Of a DNA stretch of 41,915 nt, positions 1 through 6,398 are shown piece after piece. Source of the DNA: Lachnospiraceae bacterium (GTDB lineage Bacteria > Bacillota > Clostridia > Lachnospirales > Lachnospiraceae). The translations under genes were made by a program, and so were the position numbers. Each line of letters begins with the position of its first letter. Positions within the stretch are counted from its first letter, which is position 1. The stretch is taken from the NCBI GenBank assembly GCA_017433725.1, contig JAFRGQ010000064.1, positions 1 through 41,915 on the forward strand. The letters run 5' to 3'. Under the pieces are notes generated by a model, which made no database searches, was not told where the DNA came from, and worked only from the letters and a program-made list of their open reading frames with translations.

Positions 1-59
1 AGAAAGAGAGACCGGAAGAGTTTACCCGAGTTATTACAACATTTCTAGGGAAAGAGTAA
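1..59 (+). CDS. 3' end of a probable alpha/beta hydrolase (partial)
   Basis: Only the last 18 codons are inside the window, read in frame from base 3 to the TAA at 57-59. The tail reads ERPEEFTRVITTFLGKE, which has the PEEF...V..FL pattern common at the C-terminus of alpha/beta hydrolases, where the last helix follows the catalytic histidine. No catalytic residue is visible, so the family call rests on this short tail. The product and true extent cannot be decided here. Confidence 0.4.
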   Translation, partial: KERPEEFTRVITTFLGKE

Positions 60-95
60 AGTAAAAATATGTACTTGAACAGGAGCTATAAAGAA

Positions 96-176
96 ATGAA
101 CATAGTAATTAAACAAGAACAGGTGAAAGACTATAAAATAACTGAAGAAGTGGTAAAGAATGCATACTGGAGGTGA
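96..176 (+). pseudogene. Truncated GNAT N-acetyltransferase, N-terminal stub
   Basis: The ATG at 96 follows an AGGAG at 80-84, and the stub reads MNIVIKQEQVKDYKITEEVV and then KNAYWR before a TGA at 174-176. The start resembles GNAT acetyltransferases (I.R.E...DY..I..VV..AF). Only 26 codons remain instead of about 150-170. The last codons run directly into the ribosome binding site of a mobilisation gene fragment, so the acetyltransferase was probably interrupted by a mobile element that later decayed. The family call is from memory of GNAT N-termini. Confidence 0.5.
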
Positions 177-382
177 TACCCATAGCCATTTACCATTGTA
201 ACATCAGCATAGTCAGCTGGGGCAAAGGCAAATCAGCCGTTGCCGCAGCCGAAGCCGGAATATCCGAAAGGACGGTACAGAACGCCAAGCGCAACATGGG
301 CGGCATTTTAGGCGCAAGGCGTGTCGGCGGTCAATGGTACAACTTCATCAAGAAGAAGCAGCCACCCGAACCCGCAAGCTGA
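173..382 (+). pseudogene. Mobile-element scar: MobA/MobL start fused to a replication-protein end
   Basis: The first part (AIYHCNISIVSWGKGKSAVA) is the characteristic N-terminus of MobA/MobL relaxases, normally followed by AAYRSG and the rest of a several-hundred-residue nickase. Here, after KSAVAAA, it switches to EAGISERTVQNAKRNMGGI, a winged-helix-like end seen in primase/RepA-type proteins of small mobilisable elements. The original relaxase ATG appears mutated to ATA at 182-184, leaving only a GTG at 173 inside the former ribosome binding site. The reading frame is open to 382 but a functional product is unlikely. It is best read as the fusion of the two ends of a deleted element. Confidence 0.6.
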
Positions 383-419
383 AAGTGCAAAACGCAGACC
401 CTTTGCGCTTTGCACTTTC
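381..419. terminator. Hairpin after the mobile-element scar
   Basis: An 11-bp perfect inverted repeat (GAAAGTGCAAA at 381-391 and TTTGCACTTTC at 409-419) starts at the stop codon of the Mob/Rep chimera. It has no clear U tract. It may be the 3' hairpin of the lost element's replication gene or a transcription stop. Confidence 0.4.
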
Positions 420-516
420 GCACTTTCACGATAATTTGCGTCAATAACTCAAAAAAGCACTTGACAAAATGCTTCATGGGCAGGTGAACACGCTACATCT
501 TGTCGTCCCGATAGGA

Positions 517-545
517 TTGAAATGTGGGTAAATTTGGTATATAAT
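517..545 (+). promoter_or_regulatory. Promoter of the Phd/RelE pair
   Basis: TTGAAA (517-522), a 17-bp spacer and a perfect TATAAT (540-545) stand 23 bp upstream of the antitoxin start. Shine-Dalgarno AAGGAGGTG lies between. Such pairs usually autoregulate at this promoter, but no clear palindrome is seen. Confidence 0.75.
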
Positions 546-568
546 TTAGCCACGAAGGAGGTGTTGGT

Positions 569-826
569 ATGCAGATTATTCCTATGCGTGATTTGAAAAA
601 CACTGTAGAAGTGGAAAGACTGTGCGCTGAAGAGAACGGTCCGGTCTTTGTTACGAAAAACGGATACGGACGCCTGGTTGTAATGGATATCGACTATTAC
701 GAAAGAACCATGCGCTCCATGGAAGAAGCCCGCATGGTCAACCGTGGAATTGAGGATTACGAGCAGGGGCTTGTTGCAGAAGGAAAAACATCACTGAAAA
801 ATCTGAGGGAAAAATATGGCATCTGA
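569..826 (+). CDS. Phd/YefM-family antitoxin
   Basis: The 85-residue protein begins QIIPMRDLKNTVEVERLC and contains VFVTKNGYGRLVVMD, the N-terminal beta-alpha DNA-binding fold of Phd/YefM antitoxins (normally I.p.sdl......ll......v.iTknG....vl..). The C-terminal half (MVNRGIEDYEQGLVAEGKTS and on) is the charged, flexible part that wraps the toxin in this family. It has a strong ribosome binding site (AAGGAGGTG) and overlaps the downstream toxin by 11 bp, as expected for a translationally coupled addiction pair. It likely neutralises the toxin and represses its own promoter at 517-545. Confidence 0.9.
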   Translation: MQIIPMRDLKNTVEVERLCAEENGPVFVTKNGYGRLVVMDIDYYERTMRSMEEARMVNRGIEDYEQGLVAEGKTSLKNLREKYGI

Positions 827-1145
827 ACAATATAGCTATGTCCTGACAGAAACAGCCCTGAATGATTTGGACGAGACATACGAATATATTGCAGTCGATC
901 TTGCCAACCCGGATGCCGCCGGCGATTTTGCAGATGAACTCGAAGAAAAACTGACGGAAATATGCAAGGCACCCAGAACCGGACGTCCTGTAATCAATCC
1001 TTATCTAAAACGAAAAGACATACGCAGGTTTCTGGTAAAGAATTACATTGGCTATTATCTGGTTGATGAAGACACCGGGACTATAGTTGTCCTCCGGATT
1101 GTCTACGGGAAACGCAATCAGGACAAAATCCTGAAAACCATATAA
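816..1145 (+). CDS. RelE/ParE-family toxin
   Basis: The 109-residue protein has the RelE/ParE arrangement: a first strand (YSYVLTETALNDLDETYEYI), two helices, a central strand region (TGRPVINPYLKRKDIRRFLV) and a final strand VVLRIVYGKRNQDKIL matching the usual hv.ri.h.rrd...l end. The length is typical. Whether it cleaves ribosome-bound mRNA (RelE) or poisons gyrase (ParE) cannot be told from sequence. The start ATG at 816 lies inside the 3' end of the antitoxin gene, giving coupled translation. It follows a mobile-element scar, consistent with an acquired module. Confidence 0.88.
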   Translation: MASEQYSYVLTETALNDLDETYEYIAVDLANPDAAGDFADELEEKLTEICKAPRTGRPVINPYLKRKDIRRFLVKNYIGYYLVDEDTGTIVVLRIVYGKRNQDKILKTI

Positions 1146-1175
1146 TAGTATTTCTGAATTATAGAAAATTGAAGC

Positions 1176-1228
1176 TCGGGGACGATTCCTGTCTCGCGGA
1201 AAAAACACGCGGCAGGAATCGTCCCCGA
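1176..1228. repeat. 16-bp perfect inverted repeat
   Basis: TCGGGGACGATTCCTG (1176-1191) pairs perfectly with CAGGAATCGTCCCCGA (1213-1228) around a 21-nt loop. It lies about 30 bp after the toxin stop codon. There is no U run, so it may be a mobile palindromic element rather than a simple terminator. A second small palindrome (GTTCCGGAA 1256-1264 / TTCCGGAAC 1275-1283) follows. Confidence 0.6.
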
Positions 1229-1307
1229 TTTGCGTAAGAAGCATTGTGGAGAATCGTTCCGGAAATGTGATTCCTTCCGGAACTGTCTTTTACTAGAATT
1301 CTTTTGA

Positions 1308-1336
1308 TTGACCGCAAGAGCATACTTTGATATGAT
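1308..1336 (+). promoter_or_regulatory. Promoter of the ArsR-family regulator
   Basis: TTGACC (1308-1313), a 17-bp spacer and TATGAT (1331-1336). The operator palindrome begins two bases after the -10, over the expected transcription start, which fits repression by the gene's own product. Confidence 0.7.
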
Positions 1337-1337
1337 A

Positions 1338-1359
1338 CATATGAATAGATGTTCATATG
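1338..1359. promoter_or_regulatory. ArsR/SmtB-type operator, copy 1
   Basis: A near-perfect palindrome, CATATGAA, then TAGATG, then TTCATATG, with arms typical of ArsR/SmtB-family sites. Twenty of its 22 bases match the site at 3914-3935 upstream of the HMA protein. The alternative ATG at 1357 lies within it, which argues against that start for the regulator. Confidence 0.75.
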
Positions 1360-1380
1360 AAAAAAGAACAGGAGACAACT

Positions 1381-1740
1381 ATGGCTATCAATGATGTAGA
1401 ACACTGTGACCTCACGGAAGTCCACGCGGAACGGGTGCAGCTCGTACGCGAACACATGCCGGCCGAAGACGAACTTTACGATCTGGCAGAGCTCTTCAAG
1501 GTGTTCGGAGATTCGACGCGCATCCGTATCCTTTTCGCGCTCTTCGAGGAGGAAATCTGCGTCTGCGACCTTGCGGAGTTACTCAATATGACGCAGTCGG
1601 CGATTTCTCACCAGCTCCGCATTCTTAAGAATGCAAAGCTCGTGAAGAGCCGGAGAGACGGCAAGCAGATTATGTATTCCCTTGCCGATGACCATGTCAA
1701 CACAATCATCAATCAGGGACTCGAGCATATTGAAGAGTGA
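1381..1740 (+). CDS. ArsR/SmtB-family metal-sensing repressor
   Basis: A 119-residue winged-helix repressor. I chose ATG 1381 because an AGGAG lies just upstream; an earlier in-frame ATG at 1357 falls inside the operator. The DNA-binding helix reads MTQSAISHQLRILKNAKLVK. Two candidate metal sites are visible: the ELCVCD-type box EICVCDL (Cys60, Cys62, plus Cys9 near the N-terminus, the alpha3N layout of CadC) and a DxH-X10-HxxE pattern (Asp103, His105, His116, Glu119), the alpha5 zinc site of SmtB/CzrA. Family knowledge predicts release from DNA on binding Zn, Cd or Pb. Matching operators at 1338 and 3914 imply control of its own gene and of the metal chaperone and ATPase region. Confidence 0.92.
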   Translation: MAINDVEHCDLTEVHAERVQLVREHMPAEDELYDLAELFKVFGDSTRIRILFALFEEEICVCDLAELLNMTQSAISHQLRILKNAKLVKSRRDGKQIMYSLADDHVNTIINQGLEHIEE

Positions 1741-1761
1741 CCGTCCCGGAAAGAGGTGAAT

Positions 1762-2790
1762 ATGGGAAAATATAAGATTCTCGGCTGTCCGTCTCTCCCC
1801 AACATCCCCTGGGAGGAGAAGCCGACAGAAGAATTCAAATGCGCTCCGATCTGGCGATGCACGCAGAACCCGATCATCGGAAGGAATCCGGTCAAAGGCG
1901 TCGCCAGAATATTCAACAGCGCAGTCATGCCTTATAAGGGAGAATTTATCGGCGTCTTCCGCGGCGAACAGCCAAACGGCATACCGGCAATCTATCTGGG
2001 CAGAAGCAGTGATGCGATCAGATGGACATTTGACGAAGAAAAAATCCGTTTTGTTGATGAGGACGGCAATGAGTTCATGCCGCGATACGCCTATGATCCG
2101 AGACTTGTCAAGGTGGAGGACACGTATTACCTGATTTGGTGTCAGGATATGTACGGCGCGGCGATCGGCATGGCGAGGACGAGGGATTTCGAGACATTTG
2201 TCAGGCTTGAGAATCCGTTCCTTCCGTTCAATCGGAATGCGGTGCTGTTTCCGAGAAAGATCAACGGAAAATACATGCTCCTCTCACGTCCGTCCGATAA
2301 CGGACATACGCCGTTCGGAGATATTTTCCTTTCTGAGAGCCCGGACCTTGTCTACTGGGGCAGACATCGCCATGTTATGGGGACATGCGATGAGTGGTGG
2401 GAAAATGTAAAAATCGGCGCCGGCTCTGCACCGATCGAGACTTCGGAAGGCTGGCTGCTGTTTTATCACGGTGTGATTCATACCTGCAGCGGGTTTGTAT
2501 ATTCGGTAGGAGGAGCAATTTTGGACATCGACGAACCTTCGCGAGTCAAATACAGGTGCTCGGAGTATCTGCTGACGCCTGAGGAGTGGTACGAGGAGAG
2601 AGGATTTGTTCCGAATGTGTGCTTCCCGTGCGCGACGCTGCATGATCCGGATACCGGCAGAATTGCGCTCTACTACGGAGCGGCGGACAGTTACGTTGCC
2701 TGTGCATTTACGACAGTCGATCTGATTATCGACTATATTAAGGAGCACAGTGTGACGAGAGAAGCGGACATTGAAATCGGAAGGCGCTGA
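1762..2790 (+). CDS. GH130 family beta-mannoside phosphorylase
   Basis: A 342-residue protein with the five-bladed propeller signature of glycoside hydrolase family 130: NPIIGRNP, FNSAVMPYKGEFIGVFRGE, YAYDPRLVKVEDTYYLIW, MLLSRPSDNGHTPFGDI and WLLFYHGV. Asp112 in the YDPR motif aligns with the catalytic acid of the family. Members cleave beta-1,4-mannosides (mannosyl-glucose or manno-oligosaccharides) by phosphorolysis to alpha-mannose-1-phosphate; the exact acceptor cannot be read from sequence. No signal peptide, so cytoplasmic. The start at ATG 1762 follows GAGGTG; an in-frame GTG lies at 1756. It starts 21 bp after the metal regulator and may be co-transcribed with it, although no functional link is evident. 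Confidence 0.93.
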   Translation: MGKYKILGCPSLPNIPWEEKPTEEFKCAPIWRCTQNPIIGRNPVKGVARIFNSAVMPYKGEFIGVFRGEQPNGIPAIYLGRSSDAIRWTFDEEKIRFVDEDGNEFMPRYAYDPRLVKVEDTYYLIWCQDMYGAAIGMARTRDFETFVRLENPFLPFNRNAVLFPRKINGKYMLLSRPSDNGHTPFGDIFLSESPDLVYWGRHRHVMGTCDEWWENVKIGAGSAPIETSEGWLLFYHGVIHTCSGFVYSVGGAILDIDEPSRVKYRCSEYLLTPEEWYEERGFVPNVCFPCATLHDPDTGRIALYYGAADSYVACAFTTVDLIIDYIKEHSVTREADIEIGRR

Positions 2791-2812
2791 GTCCATATAG
2801 GGCATAGTTGTG

Positions 2813-2841
2813 TTGAGAAGAGTATACTTGTATGGTATATT
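2813..2841 (+). promoter_or_regulatory. Promoter of the DUF3791/DUF3990 module
   Basis: TTGAGA (2813-2818), 17-bp spacer, TATATT (2836-2841). A small palindrome (TATAC TTGTATG GTATA, 2823-2839) covers the spacer and the -10, a good place for an autorepressor. The leader then runs about 80 bp to a GGGAGGTG ribosome binding site. Confidence 0.6.
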
Positions 2842-2922
2842 TTTCATGCGAACATATCACAGGTTCTTCTGTAGCTGAAAGAACTGACGCTTCAGCAAAG
2901 TCTTGAACGGGAGGTGTTTTGA

Positions 2923-3138
2923 ATGGACAGGGAATCGTTTTCATTTGTCATTTATATGATCCATGCCTGTGCGAATCGATGGAGAAAAGTTCCGTCCGAT
3001 GTTTATAAGATGTTACAGAAAACCGGATGCATAGATAATTACCTGGTTCCTCATTATGATATTCTTCATACTCAGGGAACAGATTATATTGTTGATGATA
3101 TTGAAGAATATCTTGGAATCAGAGGAGTGAGAGTATGA
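2923..3138 (+). CDS. DUF3791 protein (candidate antitoxin-like partner)
   Basis: A 71-residue protein with the DUF3791 pattern: an N-terminal helix (FVIYMIHACANRWRKVPSDV), a Y..L...G.i..yl..hYd.LHT core, and the ending DYIVDDIEEYLGIRG. Function is not established to my knowledge. Proteins of this family are commonly encoded immediately upstream of DUF3990 proteins, as here, where the stop overlaps the next start by 4 bp. That compact arrangement and the dedicated promoter resemble a toxin-antitoxin pair, in which this would be the likely antidote or DNA-binding partner; this is inference. The preferred start is GTG/ATG at 2923 after GGGAGGTG. Confidence 0.8.
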   Translation: MDRESFSFVIYMIHACANRWRKVPSDVYKMLQKTGCIDNYLVPHYDILHTQGTDYIVDDIEEYLGIRGVRV

Positions 3139-3614
3139 TTGTTTATCTTGGATCGATTATTACAGTAGATAGACCGGATGTTAATCACTCCTACCGTCCG
3201 CTGGATTTTGGTAAGGGCTTTTATGTGACATCGGTTCGAGAACAGGCTGAGCGTTGGGCCAGAAGAAAAGCAGCCCTGCTCGGAAAAGAAAAGGCAATTA
3301 TAAGTGTTTACGATATGAAGGAAAACACAGCTGGATTAAAAGTCAAATCATTTGCTCCGGATTTGTTGGATTGGATTGACTTTGTTTGTGAGTGCCGTGA
3401 CGGAAAGACCGAATATCAAAAATATGATCTGATTTGCGGCAAGGTCGCCAATGATCGTGTCTTTCGGGTTGTGGATATGTATCATACCGGTATTTGGGAT
3501 AAAGAGAGGGCATTAAAAGAAATTAAAGTTTATCCTACATATGATCAGATTGCTTTTATTACGCAGAAAGCCATCGAAAGGTTGTTGGAATTTAAGTCTT
3601 TTCAGGAGGTATAA
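3135..3614 (+). CDS. DUF3990 protein, ADP-ribosyltransferase-like fold suspected
   Basis: A 159-residue protein with the DUF3990 signature: a first strand MIVYLGS, then RPLDFGKGFYVTSVREQAER, and the C-terminal ending TYDQIAFITQKAIERLLEF. DUF3990 has been related to the ADP-ribosyltransferase superfamily. From memory most members start with YHGS, where the histidine holds NAD; here the residue is Leu (YLGS), so activity may be altered or lost. The gene overlaps the DUF3791 gene by 4 bp and is followed after 3 bp by another small gene, so the three form one operon. Possible toxin or NAD-dependent modifier; unproven. Confidence 0.8.
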   Translation: MIVYLGSIITVDRPDVNHSYRPLDFGKGFYVTSVREQAERWARRKAALLGKEKAIISVYDMKENTAGLKVKSFAPDLLDWIDFVCECRDGKTEYQKYDLICGKVANDRVFRVVDMYHTGIWDKERALKEIKVYPTYDQIAFITQKAIERLLEFKSFQEV

Positions 3615-3617
3615 TCG

Positions 3618-3848
3618 GTGAGCGAAGATGTATTGGAACGAATATATCAGGAGAGCCTTGAAGAACGAATTATCTTTTATCTGGCTGAAAAAGAAAAGAT
3701 TTCTCTTGAAAAGGCAATGAACATTTATTATAGCAGTAAGCTTGCGAATCGAATTCACCAGGGAGAGTATGGGATCCAATACCTGGATTATAAAGTGCTG
3801 GTTCAGATTTTGTGTGAAACAGAGCCGGATCTTGTCAGGATAGTGTAA
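3618..3848 (+). CDS. Small conserved protein of the DUF3791/DUF3990 module
   Basis: A 76-residue acidic helical protein starting at GTG 3618, with AGGAGG at 3604-3609 as ribosome binding site. It contains ISLEKAMNIYYSSKLANRIH followed by QGEYGIQYLDYKVLVQILCE, a pattern I associate with short proteins found beside DUF3990 genes, but I cannot name a characterised family. It is likely translated with its neighbours and may be the second small partner of the module. No catalytic motif, membrane segment or signal peptide is visible. Confidence 0.7.
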   Translation: MSEDVLERIYQESLEERIIFYLAEKEKISLEKAMNIYYSSKLANRIHQGEYGIQYLDYKVLVQILCETEPDLVRIV

Positions 3849-3872
3849 GGGTTAAAAAAATCACGAAAGTTC

Positions 3873-3900
3873 TTGACAGGTAAACTGGATATGATAGAAT
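3873..3900 (+). promoter_or_regulatory. Promoter of the HMA metallochaperone
   Basis: TTGACA (3873-3878), 16-bp spacer, TAGAAT (3895-3900), followed 13 bp later by the ArsR-type operator. The layout mirrors the promoter of the metal regulator. Confidence 0.7.
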
Positions 3901-3910
3901 GAGATTAAGC

Positions 3911-3938
3911 AAACATATGAACAGATGCTCATATGTTT
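3911..3938. promoter_or_regulatory. ArsR/SmtB-type operator, copy 2
   Basis: A palindrome of 28 bp (outer arms AAACATATGA and its complement TCATATGTTT) around ACAGATGC. Its central 22 bp (3914-3935) match the operator at 1338-1359 at 20 positions; the two changes are T to C. It is placed just downstream of the -10, so bound repressor would block transcription of the HMA gene. Confidence 0.75.
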
Positions 3939-3993
3939 AAAATATTCATTAGCACATTTTGAATATAAACATCCGTAGAGAGAGGAAAAAGCC

Positions 3994-4212
3994 ATGAAGA
4001 AAACTTACAAGATCGACGTTGATTGTGCCAACTGTGCCAACAAGATGGAAGAAGCCACAAAGAAGACACCCGGAGTCAAGGATGCCACAGTAAATTTTAT
4101 GGCACTCAAGATGAAGGTGGAGTTTGAGGACGGAGCAGATGTTGACAGCGTTATGCAGAATGTAATCAAGAACTGCAAGGTCGTCGAGGACGATTGCCAG
4201 ATATTCCTTTGA
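3994..4212 (+). CDS. HMA-domain heavy-metal binding protein
   Basis: A 72-residue single HMA (MerP/Atx1-like) domain. The metal loop is DCANCANKME with Cys11 and Cys14; the fold continues TPGVKDATVNFMALKMKVEF. A second cysteine pair near the end (NCKVVEDDC) is unusual and may add ligands. A GAGAGAGG sequence precedes the ATG. It lies upstream of a P1B ATPase that lacks its own N-terminal HMA domain, so it probably delivers Zn/Cd-class or soft metal ions to that pump, as a detached domain. The upstream operator places it under the ArsR-type repressor encoded at 1381. A hairpin terminator follows directly. Confidence 0.92.
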   Translation: MKKTYKIDVDCANCANKMEEATKKTPGVKDATVNFMALKMKVEFEDGADVDSVMQNVIKNCKVVEDDCQIFL

Positions 4213-4221
4213 TGTAAGAGT

Positions 4222-4256
4222 GAGTCGAAGAGATCAGTTCTTTTCGACTCTTTTTT
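4222..4256 (+). terminator. Rho-independent terminator between HMA gene and ATPase
   Basis: GAGTCGAA (4222-4229) pairs with TTCGACTC (4243-4250), followed by TTTTTT. It would set a high chaperone-to-pump ratio by letting only part of the transcripts continue. A second hairpin (CAAAGAGT 4309-4316 / ACTCTTTG 4326-4333 then ATTTT) lies further on. Confidence 0.8.
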
Positions 4257-4308
4257 GTGACTGGTACGCAGATACAGATGTAAGCTGACGCTTGCACGCA
4301 CCAGCGAG

Positions 4309-4338
4309 CAAAGAGTTGCAGAGCGACTCTTTGATTTT
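4309..4338 (+). terminator. Second weak terminator-like hairpin in the ATPase leader
   Basis: CAAAGAGT / ACTCTTTG with a 9-nt loop and a short ATTTT tail. It stands about 45 bp before the ATPase start, so it may attenuate read-through. Confidence 0.45.
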
Positions 4339-4384
4339 AACTGAGTAATTACCTGGTCAAGAAACTTAGAAAGGATACAGTATC

Positions 4385-6259
4385 ATGACCGATAAACAGA
4401 AAAACCTTCTGATCAGGGTCATCGTCGCCGGCGTTCTCATGGTCATCCTGACCCTACTGCCGCTCGACGATTACCCGATCCTGCGCTTTCTGTTGTTCCT
4501 CATCCCCTACCTGACTGTTGGGTATGACATACTTCGGAAAGCCTTCAAAGGTATAAAGAATAAACAGGTCTTCGACGAGCACTTCCTCATGGCCGTCGCT
4601 ACGATCGGTGCGATGGCGCTCGGCGAATACACCGAAGGCGTGGCCGTTATGTGGTTCTACCAAATCGGTGAGCTCTTCCAGAGCTACGCAGTCGGCAAGA
4701 GCCGCCGCAACATCGCGGAACTTATGGACATCAGACCCGACTATGCCAACATAGAGAATGAGGACGGCAGCATAGAAAAAGTTGACCCGGATGACATAGA
4801 AATCGGTACGATCATCGTGGTTCAGCCGGGTGAGAAAATCCCGATTGACGGCGTTATCCGTGAAGGAAATACTACGCTCAATACAGCCGCGCTTACCGGC
4901 GAGAGTGTGCCGCGCGATGTCAAATGCGGTGACGAAGTTATCTCAGGCTGCATCAACATGTCCGGTCTCATCAAAATTGAGACAACAAAAGAGTTTGATG
5001 AGTCAACTGCTTCTAAAATCCTTGACCTGGTTGAAAATGCAAGCTCCAGAAAGTCCAAATCCGAGCAGTTCATCACAAAGTTCGCGAGAGTCTATACACC
5101 TGCGGTCTGCTACAGTGCGCTGGCGCTTGCTGTTATACCGCCAATCATTCGATTCTTCATGGGTCTTGATCCGATCTGGTCTCAGTGGGTCTACCGCGCG
5201 CTCACGTTCCTTGTTATCAGCTGCCCATGCGCTATCGTTGTCAGCATTCCGCTGAGCTTCTTCGGCGGTATCGGCGGAGCGAGCAATCAGGGTATCCTGA
5301 TCAAGGGATCGAACTTTATGGAGACACTGGCGAGTGTCAAAACTATTGCATTTGACAAGACCGGAACAATTACGAAAGGTAATTTCGAGGTCAGCGACAT
5401 TCATCACAGCCCGCTGTCTGACAGCGAACTTCTTGAAATAGCAGCCCTTGCGGAGAGTCATTCCACGCATCCGATTTCGCGGAGCCTTATGCTTGCCCAC
5501 GGCAAAGAGCTTGACATGAGCCGCGTAACGGACATATCCGAAATTTCCGGAGCCGGCGTTCTCGCAAATGTCGACGGCCACAATGTAGCCGCCGGCAACC
5601 TGAATCTCATGCGGCATATAGGTATCACTGCGAAGGAATGCCATAGTACCGGTACTATTGTCCATATGGCAATCGACGGTAAATATGTCGGTCATATCGT
5701 CATATCTGATGAACTCAAAGAGAATTCAGAGGAAGCCATTGCCGAATTGAAGAAGGCCGGTATAAAACGGGCGGTCATGCTGACCGGTGATAAGGATAAA
5801 GTCGCGAAGAAGATTGCGGAGGATGTCGGAATCGACGAGTATTACGCGGAACTTCTTCCGGCGGACAAAGTCACTCATGTAGAGAAGCTGCTGAAGGAAT
5901 GCGGTGAGAAGGAGAAGCTTGCATTTGTCGGCGACGGTATCAACGACGCTCCGGTGCTCTCCCGTGCAGATATCGGTATTGCGATGGGCGCGCTCGGATC
6001 CGATGCTGCTATCGAGGCGGCGGACGTGGTCCTCATGGATGATGATCCGATGAAGATATCCAAGGCTATAAAGATCGCCAAGAAGTGCATCCGCATCGTC
6101 TACGAAAATATCTACTTTGCGATTCTGGTGAAGCTGGGCTGCCTGCTTCTGGGGGCGCTCGGTATTGCAAATATGTGGCTCGCGATCTTTGCAGACGTCG
6201 GCGTTATGGTTATCTGCGTGCTGAATGCGATCAGGTGCCTGGCGGTGAAGAACTTGTAG
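4385..6259 (+). CDS. P1B-type heavy-metal ATPase (Zn/Cd/Pb class)
   Basis: A 624-residue membrane pump that exports (or loads) divalent soft metals using ATP. The CPC motif SCPCA (Cys280, Cys282) in the sixth membrane helix, the phosphorylated Asp324 in DKTGT, ALTGES in the actuator domain, HP motif (ESHSTHPIS) and GDGINDAP are all present. The end (MWLAIFADVGVMVICVLNAI) with its Asp matches the ZntA/CadA (P1B-2) group. It has no N-terminal HMA domain; that domain is the separate protein at 3994. AAAGGA precedes the ATG. No separate operator was seen, so control is probably by read-through from the HMA promoter or by an unseen promoter. Confidence 0.94.
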   Translation: MTDKQKNLLIRVIVAGVLMVILTLLPLDDYPILRFLLFLIPYLTVGYDILRKAFKGIKNKQVFDEHFLMAVATIGAMALGEYTEGVAVMWFYQIGELFQSYAVGKSRRNIAELMDIRPDYANIENEDGSIEKVDPDDIEIGTIIVVQPGEKIPIDGVIREGNTTLNTAALTGESVPRDVKCGDEVISGCINMSGLIKIETTKEFDESTASKILDLVENASSRKSKSEQFITKFARVYTPAVCYSALALAVIPPIIRFFMGLDPIWSQWVYRALTFLVISCPCAIVVSIPLSFFGGIGGASNQGILIKGSNFMETLASVKTIAFDKTGTITKGNFEVSDIHHSPLSDSELLEIAALAESHSTHPISRSLMLAHGKELDMSRVTDISEISGAGVLANVDGHNVAAGNLNLMRHIGITAKECHSTGTIVHMAIDGKYVGHIVISDELKENSEEAIAELKKAGIKRAVMLTGDKDKVAKKIAEDVGIDEYYAELLPADKVTHVEKLLKECGEKEKLAFVGDGINDAPVLSRADIGIAMGALGSDAAIEAADVVLMDDDPMKISKAIKIAKKCIRIVYENIYFAILVKLGCLLLGALGIANMWLAIFADVGVMVICVLNAIRCLAVKNL

Positions 6260-6262
6260 AAG

Positions 6263-6303
6263 TTTACCGAAGTGAGAGCAAGAATGCCGTCTGCTTCGGT
6301 AAA
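6263..6303. repeat. 41-bp dispersed hairpin repeat, copy 1
   Basis: Arms TTTACCGAAG and CTTCGGTAAA enclose GAGCAAGAATGCCGTCT-type sequence. Two further 41-bp copies lie at 35019-35059 and 35093-35133, with the interior also conserved. It begins four bases after the ATPase stop codon. It lacks a U tract and coding capacity. Confidence 0.8.
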
Positions 6304-6348
6304 ATGAAGAATAGTGCTATAGAAAACAAAATACAACAGTAACAAAAA

Positions 6349-6396
6349 CAGCCGCACATGTCATGATATGCTATCAGACATGTACGGCTGCAATTG
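6349..6396. terminator. Bidirectional terminator between converging ATPase and MATE genes
   Basis: A 14-bp stem with one mismatch (CAGCCGCACATGTC 6349-6362 / GACATGTACGGCTG 6377-6390), flanked by an A-rich left side and TTGTTTT on the right, so it can stop both strands. Confidence 0.8.
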
Positions 6397-6398
6397 TT

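Noticed and set aside
1357-1380. ATG 1357 as start of the ArsR-family gene
   Set aside because: It falls within the operator palindrome and has no ribosome binding site, whereas ATG 1381 follows AGGAG.
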